Assembly: GCA_002393865.1 (NCBI GenBank)
Contig: DGUD01000022.1
Span: forward strand, 1-20,173
Source: Treponema sp. UBA4319
GTDB taxonomy: Bacteria; Spirochaetota; Spirochaetia; Treponematales; Treponemataceae
Length of the DNA: 20,173 nucleotides
Direction of reading: 5' to 3'
The notes under the pieces are model-generated. The model searched no databases. It was not told the origin of the DNA and worked only from the letters and a program-made list of their open reading frames with translations. Positions 1 through 7,521 of the stretch are shown here, piece by piece (positions within the stretch are counted from its first letter, which is position 1; the number at the start of each line of letters is the position of its first letter). The position numbers and the translations under genes were made by a program.

Positions 1-23
1 GCATTTTTTATGCTGCATCCTTG

Positions 24-124
24 ACTTCTGTAGCATAGAAAAAGAAATCATTTAAAAACAGTTTACATAAACTGCCAACATCGCATCCGCTTTCAGATAA
101 AATACATCTCATGCTGAAGCCCTG
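24..124 (-). repeat. Dispersed ~100-base repeat, left copy
   Basis: Read on the minus strand from 124 downward, this segment matches 20073-20173 read on the plus strand. The first 33 bases (124 to 92) are identical and the rest is similar with scattered differences; both copies share GTAAACTGTTTT and end in a T-rich stretch followed by TATGCTACA. The copies are therefore inverted relative to each other. The outward end has the look of a promoter (TTTAAA-18-TACAGA, or TATGCT as -10). Similarity fades abruptly inward of 124. The start of the repeat at 24 is approximate. I infer a multi-copy intergenic element or the shared 5' region of a gene family. Confidence 0.8.
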
Positions 125-180
125 AAAGCAAGACAGGGTAAACAGTTTTGCGTTCCGCACTGCTGAGTATAGGACTTCCG

Positions 181-231
181 CTAAAAAAAACTGACATGCG
201 CGGAAGCGGGGCTCCGAGCATGTCAGTTTTT
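181..231 (-). terminator. Rho-independent terminator of ftsH
   Basis: A perfect 14-base-pair stem (186-199 with 218-231, arms AAAAACTGACATGC and GCATGTCAGTTTTT) encloses an 18-base loop. On the minus strand it is followed by eight T (183-190 on the plus strand). It lies about 55 bases after the ftsH stop. On the plus strand the stem ends in only five T, so termination in that direction would be weaker. Confidence 0.9.
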
Positions 232-285
232 GACGCAGCGCTTCTTTTGCCGCACATATATAATAGAAGAAAAATGCGCTTCCTG

Positions 286-2493
286 CTATTTCTCCTCTTT
301 GCTGGTGCGGGGTTTCCTGCCGGGGCGCTTTTTGGGAGCGGTCTCATCACCGCTCTTTGCGGCGGCAGTCCTGCGCCGGCGGACGGGCTTTGCGCTCTCC
401 TCCTCCGCGGCAGGGGCTTCTTCCGGAGCCGCGACAGGCTCCGCAGGAGCGGTCTCCGCTGACGGCGCGGGAGTCCCGGCTGCGGGCTCCGCGGCAGTCT
501 TTCCGGCCTCGGCCGTCAGCTCGTTGCAGTGGCTCTCCGCCTTCACCAGCTCCTCAAATTCCTTGGCTCCGATGGTCTCCTTCTCTACCAGCAGCTTGGC
601 GATGTAGTCAAGGAGGGCGCGGTGCTGCCTCATCAGGGCGACGACGTGGGCATAGCGCCCGGCGATGACACGGGCAATCTCGTTGTCGATATACTGCTGG
701 GTATCCTCGGAGAATTCGCGCACCAGCTCCGGCTCCTGCGGACCGCCGTAGCCCTTGCCTCGCTTGCCGAAGGTAACGTTCTTGAAGCGCTCGCTCATGC
801 CGTAGTCGGTTATCATGCTCTTTACGATATCCGTGGCGCGGTAGATGTCATTCGCGGCGCCCGTGCTGATTTCACCGAACACGACCTCCTCGGCGGCACG
901 GCCGCCAAGGCAGACGTCCACCTCGTTGATAAGGTCGGTCTGCGTCTTTACGTTCGTCTCCTCAACCTCGCGGTACTGGGTAAAACCGCCGACACCGTGC
1001 GAGCGCGGCACAACGGTTATCTTGTTCACCGGCGGGTAACCCGGCGTAAAGGCACCGGCGAGCGCGTGCCCCGTCTCGTGGTAGGCGACGACACGCTGCT
1101 CCTTCTCGTTCTCGCGGCGGGTCTTCTTCTTGAGGCCGATGCTCACCTTGTCTATGGCGTCGTTGAAGTCCGTCATGGACACCTTTGTGCGCCCGCTGCG
1201 GACGGCAAGCAGGGCGGCCTCGTTCACCACGTTGGCAAGGTCGGCGCCCGCAAAGCCCACGGTACCGTGCGCGATGGAATCAAAGTCAACGTCGGCGTCC
1301 AGCTTGACCTTCTTTGCGTGGATGCGCAGGATGGCCTCGCGCCCCTGCACATCGGGGCTCTCCACCGGCACCTGGCGGTCAAAGCGGCCGGGGCGCAGCA
1401 AGGCGGGGTCAAGCACGTCCGCGCGGTTGGTGGCGGCAAGGACGATAAGGCCTTTCTCGTTGTCAAAGCCGTCCATCTCCACAAGGAGCTGGTTCAGCGT
1501 CTGCTCGCGCTCGTCGTTGCTGACAAAGCTGTTGGCGCGGCTCTTGCCGACGGCGTCAATCTCGTCGATGAAAATGATACACGGCGCCTTCTCGCGCGCG
1601 GCACGGAACAAATCGCGCACACGGCTCGCGCCCACGCCGACGAACATCTCCACAAAGTCGGATCCGCTTATCCTGAAGAACGGAACGCCGGCCTCCCCCG
1701 CCACCGCGCGGGCAAGCAGGGTCTTACCGGTTCCCGGTGGTCCCACAAGGAGCACGCCCTTGGGAATCTTTCCGCCGATGTCCGTGTATTTCTTGGGGGA
1801 CTTCAGGAAGTCCACGACCTCCATCAGCTCCTCTTTGGCATCGTCAACACCCGCCACGTCGGAAAAACGGGTCTTCACCTTGCCCTCGTCCACCGCCTTT
1901 GCGCGGCCGCCGCCGTTGCCGAACATGGAGCCGCCTATGCCGCCGCCCATCCGGCGGAAGATAAGCCAGTACATAAGGAAGATAAATGCAAAAGGAATGA
2001 TGAAATTCAGCAGGAGCTGAAGAAGGTAGTTGTTCTGCCGCGTGACGAATTTGTACTCCACGCCTTTCTCGTCCAGCAGGTCGATAAAGCTCTGCATCAG
2101 GACGCCCGCCGTGCGGTACACATCCTGCCGCCCCGCGTCCGAGCTGAACACGGACTGGAGGTAGCGGTTCATGCCGGAGGCGGAGGCTGGCTCCGCGTTC
2201 TGGCCGTAGCCGACAAAGTAATTGTCGCTCAGCTCAACCTTCACAATCTTGCCGTCCGCGATAAGCTTGCGGAATTCGGAGAAATCTATCAGGTTGTCGG
2301 GTCTGGACGAGAACATGATGTTCAGGACACCAAGGATGCCCACAAGAATCAGCAGCATCGCCCAGAAGGGGAACTTGTGCGGAGGCTTGTTCTTCTTCTC
2401 GCCCTCGTCGTCTATGGAAAGCTTGAAAAAGCTGTAAGGATCAAAATCGTCCTTCCGCTCTTCTTTTTTCCGTTTGTCGTTGTCGTCGCTCAT
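286..2493 (-). CDS. ftsH: ATP-dependent zinc metalloprotease FtsH
   Basis: Membrane-anchored AAA+ protease that extracts and degrades misfolded or regulatory membrane and cytosolic proteins as a hexamer. The 735-residue product has transmembrane segments at about 43-63 and 158-180 flanking a small periplasmic domain, a Walker A box GPPGTGKT (251-258), Walker B IIFIDEID, a second region of homology ([20 protein letters not shown]), the zinc motif HETGH (472-476) and a candidate third ligand D549. All key residues are present. The start is supported by GAGG six bases before the ATG. After about residue 655 there is an unusual 80-residue tail, first Ala/Pro/Glu-rich and then strongly basic with RRRR and KKRPGRKPR, not part of the usual enzyme core. 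It is transcribed alone, divergently from fliS, and ends at a strong terminator. Confidence 0.97.
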   Translation of the reverse strand: MSDDNDKRKKEERKDDFDPYSFFKLSIDDEGEKKNKPPHKFPFWAMLLILVGILGVLNIMFSSRPDNLIDFSEFRKLIADGKIVKVELSDNYFVGYGQNAEPASASGMNRYLQSVFSSDAGRQDVYRTAGVLMQSFIDLLDEKGVEYKFVTRQNNYLLQLLLNFIIPFAFIFLMYWLIFRRMGGGIGGSMFGNGGGRAKAVDEGKVKTRFSDVAGVDDAKEELMEVVDFLKSPKKYTDIGGKIPKGVLLVGPPGTGKTLLARAVAGEAGVPFFRISGSDFVEMFVGVGASRVRDLFRAAREKAPCIIFIDEIDAVGKSRANSFVSNDEREQTLNQLLVEMDGFDNEKGLIVLAATNRADVLDPALLRPGRFDRQVPVESPDVQGREAILRIHAKKVKLDADVDFDSIAHGTVGFAGADLANVVNEAALLAVRSGRTKVSMTDFNDAIDKVSIGLKKKTRRENEKEQRVVAYHETGHALAGAFTPGYPPVNKITVVPRSHGVGGFTQYREVEETNVKTQTDLINEVDVCLGGRAAEEVVFGEISTGAANDIYRATDIVKSMITDYGMSERFKNVTFGKRGKGYGGPQEPELVREFSEDTQQYIDNEIARVIAGRYAHVVALMRQHRALLDYIAKLLVEKETIGAKEFEELVKAESHCNELTAEAGKTAAEPAAGTPAPSAETAPAEPVAAPEEAPAAEEESAKPVRRRRTAAAKSGDETAPKKRPGRKPRTSKEEK

Positions 2494-2531
2494 ACTACCT
2501 CAAATCTCTATAAGGCCGGATATCAATAGAC

Positions 2532-2579
2532 CTGTCCGGACAGCTTCTGTGGTGACGCTGAACAGCATACGACGTATGC
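2532..2579. promoter_or_regulatory. Paired dyads in the ftsH leader
   Basis: Between the predicted ftsH transcription start and its ATG lie a perfect 12-base palindrome CTGTCCGGACAG (2532-2543) and a perfect hairpin GCATAC-gac-GTATGC (2565-2579). These could be an operator and/or a leader RNA structure. The sequence shows the symmetry; the function is inference. Confidence 0.4.
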
Positions 2580-2614
2580 GGCCGCTTCGGATTTTCCAGC
2601 GATTCACTTCATAT

Positions 2615-2643
2615 AATATAAGGGAAAAACGCCCTTTCGTCGA
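2615..2643 (-). promoter_or_regulatory. Probable sigma-70-type promoter of ftsH
   Basis: On the minus strand: -35 TCGACG (2643-2638), a 17-base spacer, and -10 TATATT (2620-2615). The predicted start is near 2608, giving a leader of about 115 bases before the ftsH ATG. The boxes are near-consensus and the spacing is ideal. Confidence 0.5.
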
Positions 2644-2690
2644 TAGCAGCGCGCAGAAAAAAAAATTTCCGCGTAAAAGCAAAATTGTGC

Positions 2691-2717
2691 TAAACTCTCT
2701 TTTTCTAAAACCGATAC
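2691..2717 (+). promoter_or_regulatory. Sigma-28 (FliA)-type promoter upstream of fliS
   Basis: TAAA at 2691-2694, exactly 15 bases, then ACCGATAC at 2710-2717. The enterobacterial FliA consensus is TAAAGTTT-N11-GCCGATAA, which has the same TAAA-to-CCGATA spacing. The extended -35 (TAAACTCT) matches 6 of 8 and the -10 matches 6 of 8. The next gene is a flagellar chaperone, which fits late flagellar gene control. The predicted start is near 2724, leaving a leader of about 130 bases. Confidence 0.65.
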
Positions 2718-2771
2718 TTAGTTACAGAGAAGTCCACTCGCGCGTAAGCCCTGTACAAGCAGGGAAGCCGG

Positions 2772-2789
2772 GGATTTTTCTAAAAATCC
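2772..2789 (+). other. Perfect short hairpin in the fliS leader
   Basis: GGATTTTT (2772-2779) and AAAAATCC (2782-2789) are perfect complements separated by two bases. The hairpin sits about 60 bases before the fliS ATG. There is no T-run after it, so it is not a standard terminator; an RNA-stability or leader-folding role is a guess. Confidence 0.35.
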
Positions 2790-2852
2790 TTAATTCATGG
2801 AGGGGGCCGCCCGGAATGCCTCGGCTTACGGGATGTGCCCGGTGGGGTGACT

Positions 2853-3305
2853 ATGGGATACAACACACGGAGCGGTTACAACGCATACCGCGAGATTGGG
2901 GTACGGACAGCGAGCCAGGGCTCCCTTGTCGTCATGCTGTATGACGGAGCCGTCTCGCACCTTGAGGAGGCAATTGCCCTTGTGGAAGGGGAGAACAGGG
3001 TTGCGCCAGGCCACATCGAATCGTTCGGCAAGCACCTGCAGAAGGTGACGGACATCATTTCCGAGCTGGAGGCGAGCCTTGACCTTGAGCGGGGCGGCGA
3101 GATTGCCGAGAACCTGATGGCGCTCTACATCTACTTTACCAAGCAGCTTACGGCAGGAACGATAAACCACGAGAAAAAGCAGCTGCAGGATGTGCTGGGC
3201 ATGCTTTCCCAGCTGCAGGAATCATGGGTGACGGCGGCAAACAGCACCGCGAACACGCAGGTGGAGATTCCGGCAGACCGCCCGACAATCAGCGTCACCG
3301 GCTGA
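2853..3305 (+). CDS. fliS: Flagellin export chaperone FliS
   Basis: Small helical cytoplasmic chaperone that binds the flagellin C-terminus and prevents premature filament assembly before export through the flagellar type III apparatus. The 150-residue product carries the FliS signature near its start (YNAYREIGVRTASQG then LVVMLYDGAVSHLEEAI), and its central ENLMALYIYFTKQLTAGTI region is in the expected place. I chose the ATG at 2853 because a purine-rich GGTGGGGTGA precedes it and the family normally starts a few residues before YNAYRE; an in-frame GTG at 2835 is possible but has no clear ribosome site. The C-terminal 20 residues are Thr/Pro-rich and probably disordered. A FliA-type promoter lies 130 bases upstream, and a FlgN-like gene follows after 11 bases. 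Confidence 0.93.
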   Translation: MGYNTRSGYNAYREIGVRTASQGSLVVMLYDGAVSHLEEAIALVEGENRVAPGHIESFGKHLQKVTDIISELEASLDLERGGEIAENLMALYIYFTKQLTAGTINHEKKQLQDVLGMLSQLQESWVTAANSTANTQVEIPADRPTISVTG

Positions 3306-3316
3306 CGGAGGTTCCT

Positions 3317-3802
3317 ATGCAGGAAGCTCTCTCCCAGAAAGAACTGGACGAACGCATCGCCATACTCCGGCGGTTCAGGACGCTGCTGGAGCAGCAGCGC
3401 GACAAATTCAAGGCATACCTGAGGGTGCTGGAGCTGCAGGAGCCGCTTATCAGCGGAGACGGCGGCATACTGCCGGACGGCCACAGCGAGCTGGGGAGCC
3501 TGCTGGTACACGACATCGGCGAGCTGCAGAAAGCCATCGTGCCCATGCGGCTGCTCTACCGCCGGACACATGCCGCCACAAGCAATCCCGCGGAGGCAGT
3601 CCCCGTCGAGCGGCTGCAGGAGGAGCTGGGCAAGCTGCAGGAACAGGCGCTCGCACAGAACAAGCGCAACCAGCAGCTGCTGCGCACCCGCCTGCCGGAA
3701 GTCCGCCGGGAGCTCGCGCAGCTCAAGAACCCCTACCGCTCGCACCAGTCGGTCTACGCGGAAAAGGAGAACATGGGCGCCTTTGTCCACATAGACGCGT
3801 AA
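3317..3802 (+). CDS. FlgN-like flagellar export chaperone (putative)
   Basis: A 161-residue, almost wholly helical, Leu/Gln/Glu/Arg-rich protein, with heptad-like segments at about 5-40, 65-85 and 95-140. The size, helical pattern (for example RFRTLLEQQRDKFKAYL) and a C-terminus of the form NPYRSHQSVYAEKENMGAFV resemble FlgN-type chaperones, which hold the hook-filament junction proteins FlgK and FlgL for export. The position directly behind fliS supports a flagellar role. The start at 3317 is set by GGAGG (3306-3310) just after the fliS stop; an earlier in-frame ATG at 3224 would overlap fliS and lacks a ribosome site. Sequence conservation within FlgN is low, so the name rests on length, fold pattern and context rather than a diagnostic motif. 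Confidence 0.65.
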   Translation: MQEALSQKELDERIAILRRFRTLLEQQRDKFKAYLRVLELQEPLISGDGGILPDGHSELGSLLVHDIGELQKAIVPMRLLYRRTHAATSNPAEAVPVERLQEELGKLQEQALAQNKRNQQLLRTRLPEVRRELAQLKNPYRSHQSVYAEKENMGAFVHIDA

Positions 3803-3831
3803 ACAGCACCATAAAAACGCTTTCCCCGGCA

Positions 3832-3877
3832 GAACCCACACACGCAGCGCTTTGCACAAGGCTCTGCGCGCGGGTTC
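3832..3877. other. Nested hairpin downstream of the FlgN-like gene
   Basis: GAACCC (3832-3837) pairs with GGGTTC (3872-3877), and inside it CGCAG (3843-3847) pairs with CTGCG (3864-3868). No T-run follows directly, so it is not a canonical terminator; it may cap the 3' end of the fliS transcript. Confidence 0.4.
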
Positions 3878-3981
3878 CGCACATCGGGGGCAGCAGCCGT
3901 TTTCTTCCCGAACAACTTTTACCCCCGTCCTCCCCTTCCGCAGGGGCACTTCTCCACCATATCCGTTCATCAGAAGAATAA

Positions 3982-4072
3982 GGCAGAGCGGCCTGGATGA
4001 AGAAGCGCACCAAGTTTTGTATTGTACGCATTGCGATGATGTGCGTAAAAGCGCCGTTCAGAAAGCTCTGCC
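3982..4072. other. Long nested inverted repeat, possible structured RNA
   Basis: Three nested arms pair in order: GGCAGAGC (3982-3989) with GCTCTGCC (4065-4072); GAAGCGC (4002-4008) with GCGC (4051-4054) and TTC (4057-4059) across a two-base bulge; and TACGCA (4025-4030) with TGCGTA (4042-4047). The stretch 3803-4124 has no convincing gene. It does not match a known RNA family that I can recognise; it could be a 3' or 5' leader structure or a small RNA. Confidence 0.4.
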
Positions 4073-4089
4073 GCCTGCCGGCTCTATTC

Positions 4090-4118
4090 TTTAAATAAGG
4101 GCAGAAATATGCTACACT
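4090..4118 (+). promoter_or_regulatory. Probable polA promoter, leaderless layout
   Basis: TTTAAA (4090-4095), 17 bases, then TACACT (4113-4118). The -10 box ends six bases before the polA ATG, so the predicted first transcribed base is the A of the start codon. The octamer TATGCTAC (4108-4115) overlaps the -10. No good ribosome site precedes the ATG. Confidence 0.5.
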
Positions 4119-4124
4119 GGGCGC

Positions 4125-6905
4125 ATGGCAGAAACAGCAGACAAGACCGTTTACATACTCGACTCCTACGGGCTCATTTACCGCGCCTACTTTGCGCTCA
4201 TAAACCACCCGCTTACCAACAGCAAGGGGCAGAATATCTCCGCGCTCTTCATCTTTTTCAGGAACCTGCGGACGCTGCTCGCAAAGCACCGGCCTCAGTA
4301 TCTTGCGGCGGCGTTCGACTCGCGCACACCCACATTCCGGCACGAGATGTACCCTGAGTACAAGGCGACCCGCCAGAAGACGCCGGAAGACCTGCACGCG
4401 CAGGTGCCGTGGATTGAGGAGATTCTGACGGCGCTCGGCATACCCGTGCTGCGCGCGGACGGCTTTGAGGCGGATGACATCATCGCCACCGTGGCAAAAA
4501 AATGTGCGGAAGAAGGCCGCCCCTGCCGCATACTGAGCGGGGACAAAGACCTGCTCCAGCTTGTCACGGAGCAGTGCAAGGAAATGCAGCCTGACAAGGC
4601 GAACGGCGGCTGGGAGACCAACGGCATCGCGGAGGTGCAGGAAAAGTGGGGCATTCCCCCCGAAAAAATCCTCGACTATCTCTCGCTCGTGGGCGACACG
4701 GCAGACAATGTGCCGGGCGTAAAGGGCATCGGCGACAAAACCGCGCTCAAGCTGCTCGCAGACTACGGCTCGCTCGACGGCATCTACGCGCATGCAGAGG
4801 AAATAAAGGGCGCCGTGGGGAACAAAATCCGCGCGGGCAAGGACGACGCGTATTTTTCCCGCAAGCTCATCATGCTGCGCGACGATGTGCCGGTCGATAC
4901 CGATATGGAGCGCTTCTGCACCGCATCGCTCCGCTACGACGAGGCGGCAAAACTGCTCGCAGGCTACGGCGCGGCGGCCGTGGCAAAATCCTACGCGGAG
5001 ACAGCGCTGACGGGGCTTGCCGCCGCAAGCCGCCCCGCAGAGGAGGAGAGCGCGAATGCCGTTCCCCTGCGCAAGAACCAGGGGAACTACCGCCCCGTCA
5101 CCACCGAGGCGGAGCTTGCCGCCATCATCGACGGCATACTCGGCTCCGGGGAACAGGCAGCCGCCTTCGACACGGAGACAGACAGCCTTGATTCCCTGAC
5201 AGCGCAGCTCGTGGGCTTCAGCCTCTGCTCCAAGGCGGGAGAGGCGGTGTATGTGCCGGTGCTGCTGCCGGGCGGCATGTTCGCGCAGGAGACGGTGGCA
5301 AAGGAGGCGTGCATCGCGCAGCTTTCCCGCCTGCTCGACTCGCCCGGCGTAACGCTCATCATGCACAACGGCAAATTCGATCTGGAGGTGCTCGGCGCCA
5401 ACGGCTACGCAAAGCAGCCGGCCTGCCGCATCGTAGACACCATGGTGGCCGCGTGGCTGCTGGAGCCGGATGCTCCCGGCAAAAGCCCTTACGGGCTGGA
5501 GTATCTGGGCGAGACAAAGCTGGGACTCTCCGGCATCGAATTCAACGATATCGTCCCCAAGGGCAAGACGATAGCGGACGTGGCGCTTGACGCCGTGTAC
5601 CCCTACGGCGCGGAAGACGCGGACTTCACCTGGCAGCTCTGGCAGCTGTTCAGAAAGGAGCTGGAGAAGAAAAACCTGGCGAATCTTTTCTATAACATGG
5701 AGATGCAGGTGCTGCCCATCCTTGCGCGGATGGAAGAGCGAGGCATCCACCTGGACAAGCAGACGCTCGCGGATTACCGCACGGAGCTGGAAGGGCTCAT
5801 CAGGCAGAAGGAAGCGGACATCTACGCGGAGACCGGGCACAGCTTTAACATAGCGTCGCCCAAGCAGCTGCAGGAAGTCCTCTTTGGCGAGCGCAAGCTC
5901 GTCCCGGGGAAAAAGACAAAAAGCGGCTGGAGCACGGACACCTCCGTGCTGGAGGAGCTGTGCGAGCGGACGAGCGACCCGCTGCCGCAGATGATACTCG
6001 ACTACCGCTCCTACACAAAGCTCCAGAGCACCTACGTGGAGACGCTGCCCCTGCTCGCGGACAGCAGCTCCCGCGTGCACACGTCGTTCCTGCAGACGGG
6101 CACCGCCACCGGCAGGCTCTCGTCCCGCGATCCCAACCTGCAGAACATTCCTGTGCGCGATGACGCGGGGCGGCGCATCCGCTCGGCATTCACGGCAGAA
6201 AGCGGCACCGTGCTGATTTCCGCGGACTACGCGCAGATTGAGCTGGTGGTGCTCGCCCACCTGAGCGGCGACAAAAACCTGTGCCGCGCCTTTACCGACG
6301 GGGTGGACGTGCACAAGGCGACCGCCGCCCTCATCTACGGGGTGGAACCGGACGCCGTGACTCACGATATGCGCCGCTTCGCAAAGACGGTGAACTTCGG
6401 CGTGATGTACGGCATGAGCGCGTTCCGGCTGGCAAAGGAGCTTGGCATCAGCCGCACGGAGGCGGCGCAGTTCATAGAGCAGTATTTTACGACATACGCG
6501 GACGTAAAGCGCTTTATCGGCAGCACGATAGACAGCGCCCGGCAGAACGGCTACAGCGAGACCATTATGGGGCGCAGGCGGAGGATACGCGGCATCCAGA
6601 GCAAGAACAAGCTGGAGCAGCAGGGCGCGGAGCGGATTGCGGTGAACACGCCAATCCAGGGCAGCGCCGCGGACATCGTAAAGAAAGCGATGATAGACGT
6701 GCAGCGCGCGCTGGACGAGACGCATTCCCCCGTCAGGATGCTGCTGCAGGTGCACGACGAGCTTATCTTTGAGTGCCCCGACGACGAGCAGCTCATACAG
6801 CAGGCGCTCGTCCTCATCAGGGACAAGATGGAGAACGCCGTGCAGCTGCGCGTGCCGCTCCGGGTCAGCATAGAATGCGGCAAAAACTGGGGGGAATTCC
6901 ACTGA
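4125..6905 (+). CDS. polA: DNA polymerase I
   Basis: Repair and Okazaki-fragment-processing polymerase, 926 residues, the full three-domain form. An N-terminal 5' nuclease domain (about 1-290) begins YILDSYGLIYRAYFAL. The 3'-5' proofreading domain is intact: D349 and E351 in FDTETD, N415/D419 in HNGKFD, and Y494/D498 in YGAED. The polymerase domain has motif A DYAQIE (D701), motif B (RRFAKTVNFGVMYG) and motif C HDE (877-879). All catalytic residues are present, so editing should be active, unlike Taq-type enzymes. It is the first gene of a four-gene run; its TGA overlaps the coaE ATG by one base. The start at 4125 gives the normal N-terminus. Confidence 0.97.
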   Translation: MAETADKTVYILDSYGLIYRAYFALINHPLTNSKGQNISALFIFFRNLRTLLAKHRPQYLAAAFDSRTPTFRHEMYPEYKATRQKTPEDLHAQVPWIEEILTALGIPVLRADGFEADDIIATVAKKCAEEGRPCRILSGDKDLLQLVTEQCKEMQPDKANGGWETNGIAEVQEKWGIPPEKILDYLSLVGDTADNVPGVKGIGDKTALKLLADYGSLDGIYAHAEEIKGAVGNKIRAGKDDAYFSRKLIMLRDDVPVDTDMERFCTASLRYDEAAKLLAGYGAAAVAKSYAETALTGLAAASRPAEEESANAVPLRKNQGNYRPVTTEAELAAIIDGILGSGEQAAAFDTETDSLDSLTAQLVGFSLCSKAGEAVYVPVLLPGGMFAQETVAKEACIAQLSRLLDSPGVTLIMHNGKFDLEVLGANGYAKQPACRIVDTMVAAWLLEPDAPGKSPYGLEYLGETKLGLSGIEFNDIVPKGKTIADVALDAVYPYGAEDADFTWQLWQLFRKELEKKNLANLFYNMEMQVLPILARMEERGIHLDKQTLADYRTELEGLIRQKEADIYAETGHSFNIASPKQLQEVLFGERKLVPGKKTKSGWSTDTSVLEELCERTSDPLPQMILDYRSYTKLQSTYVETLPLLADSSSRVHTSFLQTGTATGRLSSRDPNLQNIPVRDDAGRRIRSAFTAESGTVLISADYAQIELVVLAHLSGDKNLCRAFTDGVDVHKATAALIYGVEPDAVTHDMRRFAKTVNFGVMYGMSAFRLAKELGISRTEAAQFIEQYFTTYADVKRFIGSTIDSARQNGYSETIMGRRRRIRGIQSKNKLEQQGAERIAVNTPIQGSAADIVKKAMIDVQRALDETHSPVRMLLQVHDELIFECPDDEQLIQQALVLIRDKMENAVQLRVPLRVSIECGKNWGEFH

Positions 6906-7516
6906 TGCTGCTGTGCGTGACAGGCCCGATGGCGGCAGGCAAGAACGCCGCCGCGGACATTCTGGCGCAGCGCCACCAGTTTGCCGTCGTGGATGCGGAC
7001 GAGCTCGCGCACGATGCGGCGGAGCAGGCAAAGGCGCAGATTGTGCAGGAATTCGGCGCGATGGCGGCACAGCGCGGCATCAGATTGCTCCGCGAGGACG
7101 GCAGCCTTGACCGGCGGGCTGTCGGCGCGCTCATCTTCCCCGATCCGGAGCTTGTCAGGCGGCAGGAGGCTATCGTCTACCCGCAGATAAACCGCATGTT
7201 CGACGAATTCATCGCTGCCCGCAGCGGGCAGGATATCGCCATAAACGCAACGGTGCTCTACAAGGTGCCGCTCATAGAGCGCATTGACTGCGTGCTCTAT
7301 GTGGACGCCCCCGCAATTCAGCGCTTCTTCCGCGCGCGCCGCCGGGACGGTATGCCAGCCCAGCAGATACGGGAGCGCTTCCGCAGCCAGCGCCATCTTT
7401 TTGCTAAATATAAAAACGCCAATGCCGATATTAGAAAAGTATGGAATACCGGCACACGGGAACAGCTTGAGAAAAAAATCGCTGCGTTTCTGGCTGGGCG
7501 CCGGTTGAGGGGATAA
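6905..7516 (+). CDS. coaE: Dephospho-CoA kinase
   Basis: Catalyses the last step of coenzyme A synthesis, phosphorylating the 3'-hydroxyl of dephospho-CoA with ATP. The 203-residue product begins with a P-loop GPMAAGKN (7-14), followed by DADELAHDA, a substrate-site region around NATVLYKVPLIER, a YVDAP strand, a lid-like RFFRARRRDGM helix, and ADIRKVWNTGTREQL in place of the usual ADxVIxNxG. The order and spacing fit CoaE. The P-loop ends in Asn instead of Ser/Thr, an unusual substitution at a position that normally contacts magnesium. The ATG overlaps the polA stop (TGATG), suggesting translational coupling; a GGGGGAA run ten bases upstream can serve as ribosome site. Confidence 0.88.
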   Translation: MLLCVTGPMAAGKNAAADILAQRHQFAVVDADELAHDAAEQAKAQIVQEFGAMAAQRGIRLLREDGSLDRRAVGALIFPDPELVRRQEAIVYPQINRMFDEFIAARSGQDIAINATVLYKVPLIERIDCVLYVDAPAIQRFFRARRRDGMPAQQIRERFRSQRHLFAKYKNANADIRKVWNTGTREQLEKKIAAFLAGRRLRG

Positions 7517-7521
7517 CATTT

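Noticed and set aside
93..350. Short minus-strand frame across the ftsH terminator and left repeat
   Set aside because: It runs through the terminator hairpin and the repeat, overlaps the end of ftsH, and has no ribosome site.
529..2529. A 666-codon open frame on the plus strand opposite ftsH
   Set aside because: It is antisense to an unambiguous ftsH, has no recognisable domain, and arises from GC-rich codon bias on the coding strand.
2532..2543. CTGTCCGGACAG as a LexA box
   Set aside because: The LexA site of enterobacteria is CTGT-N8-ACAG; here the half-sites are four bases apart, so the resemblance is only in the arms.
2474..2944. Plus-strand frame over the ftsH-fliS control region, with an ATG at 2816 after a purine-rich run
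   Set aside because: It overlaps both promoters and the start of fliS in another frame and has no domain character.
3982..4072. Known small RNA (SRP RNA, 6S RNA or tmRNA) at this structure
   Set aside because: No conserved SRP tetraloop region, 6S bubble pattern or tmRNA tRNA-like ends can be seen.
3723..7070. A 1115-codon open frame on the minus strand, the longest in the window
   Set aside because: It lies opposite polA, whose catalytic motifs are complete; the translation is rich in His, Arg, Leu and Val with no domain, as expected of a shadow frame.
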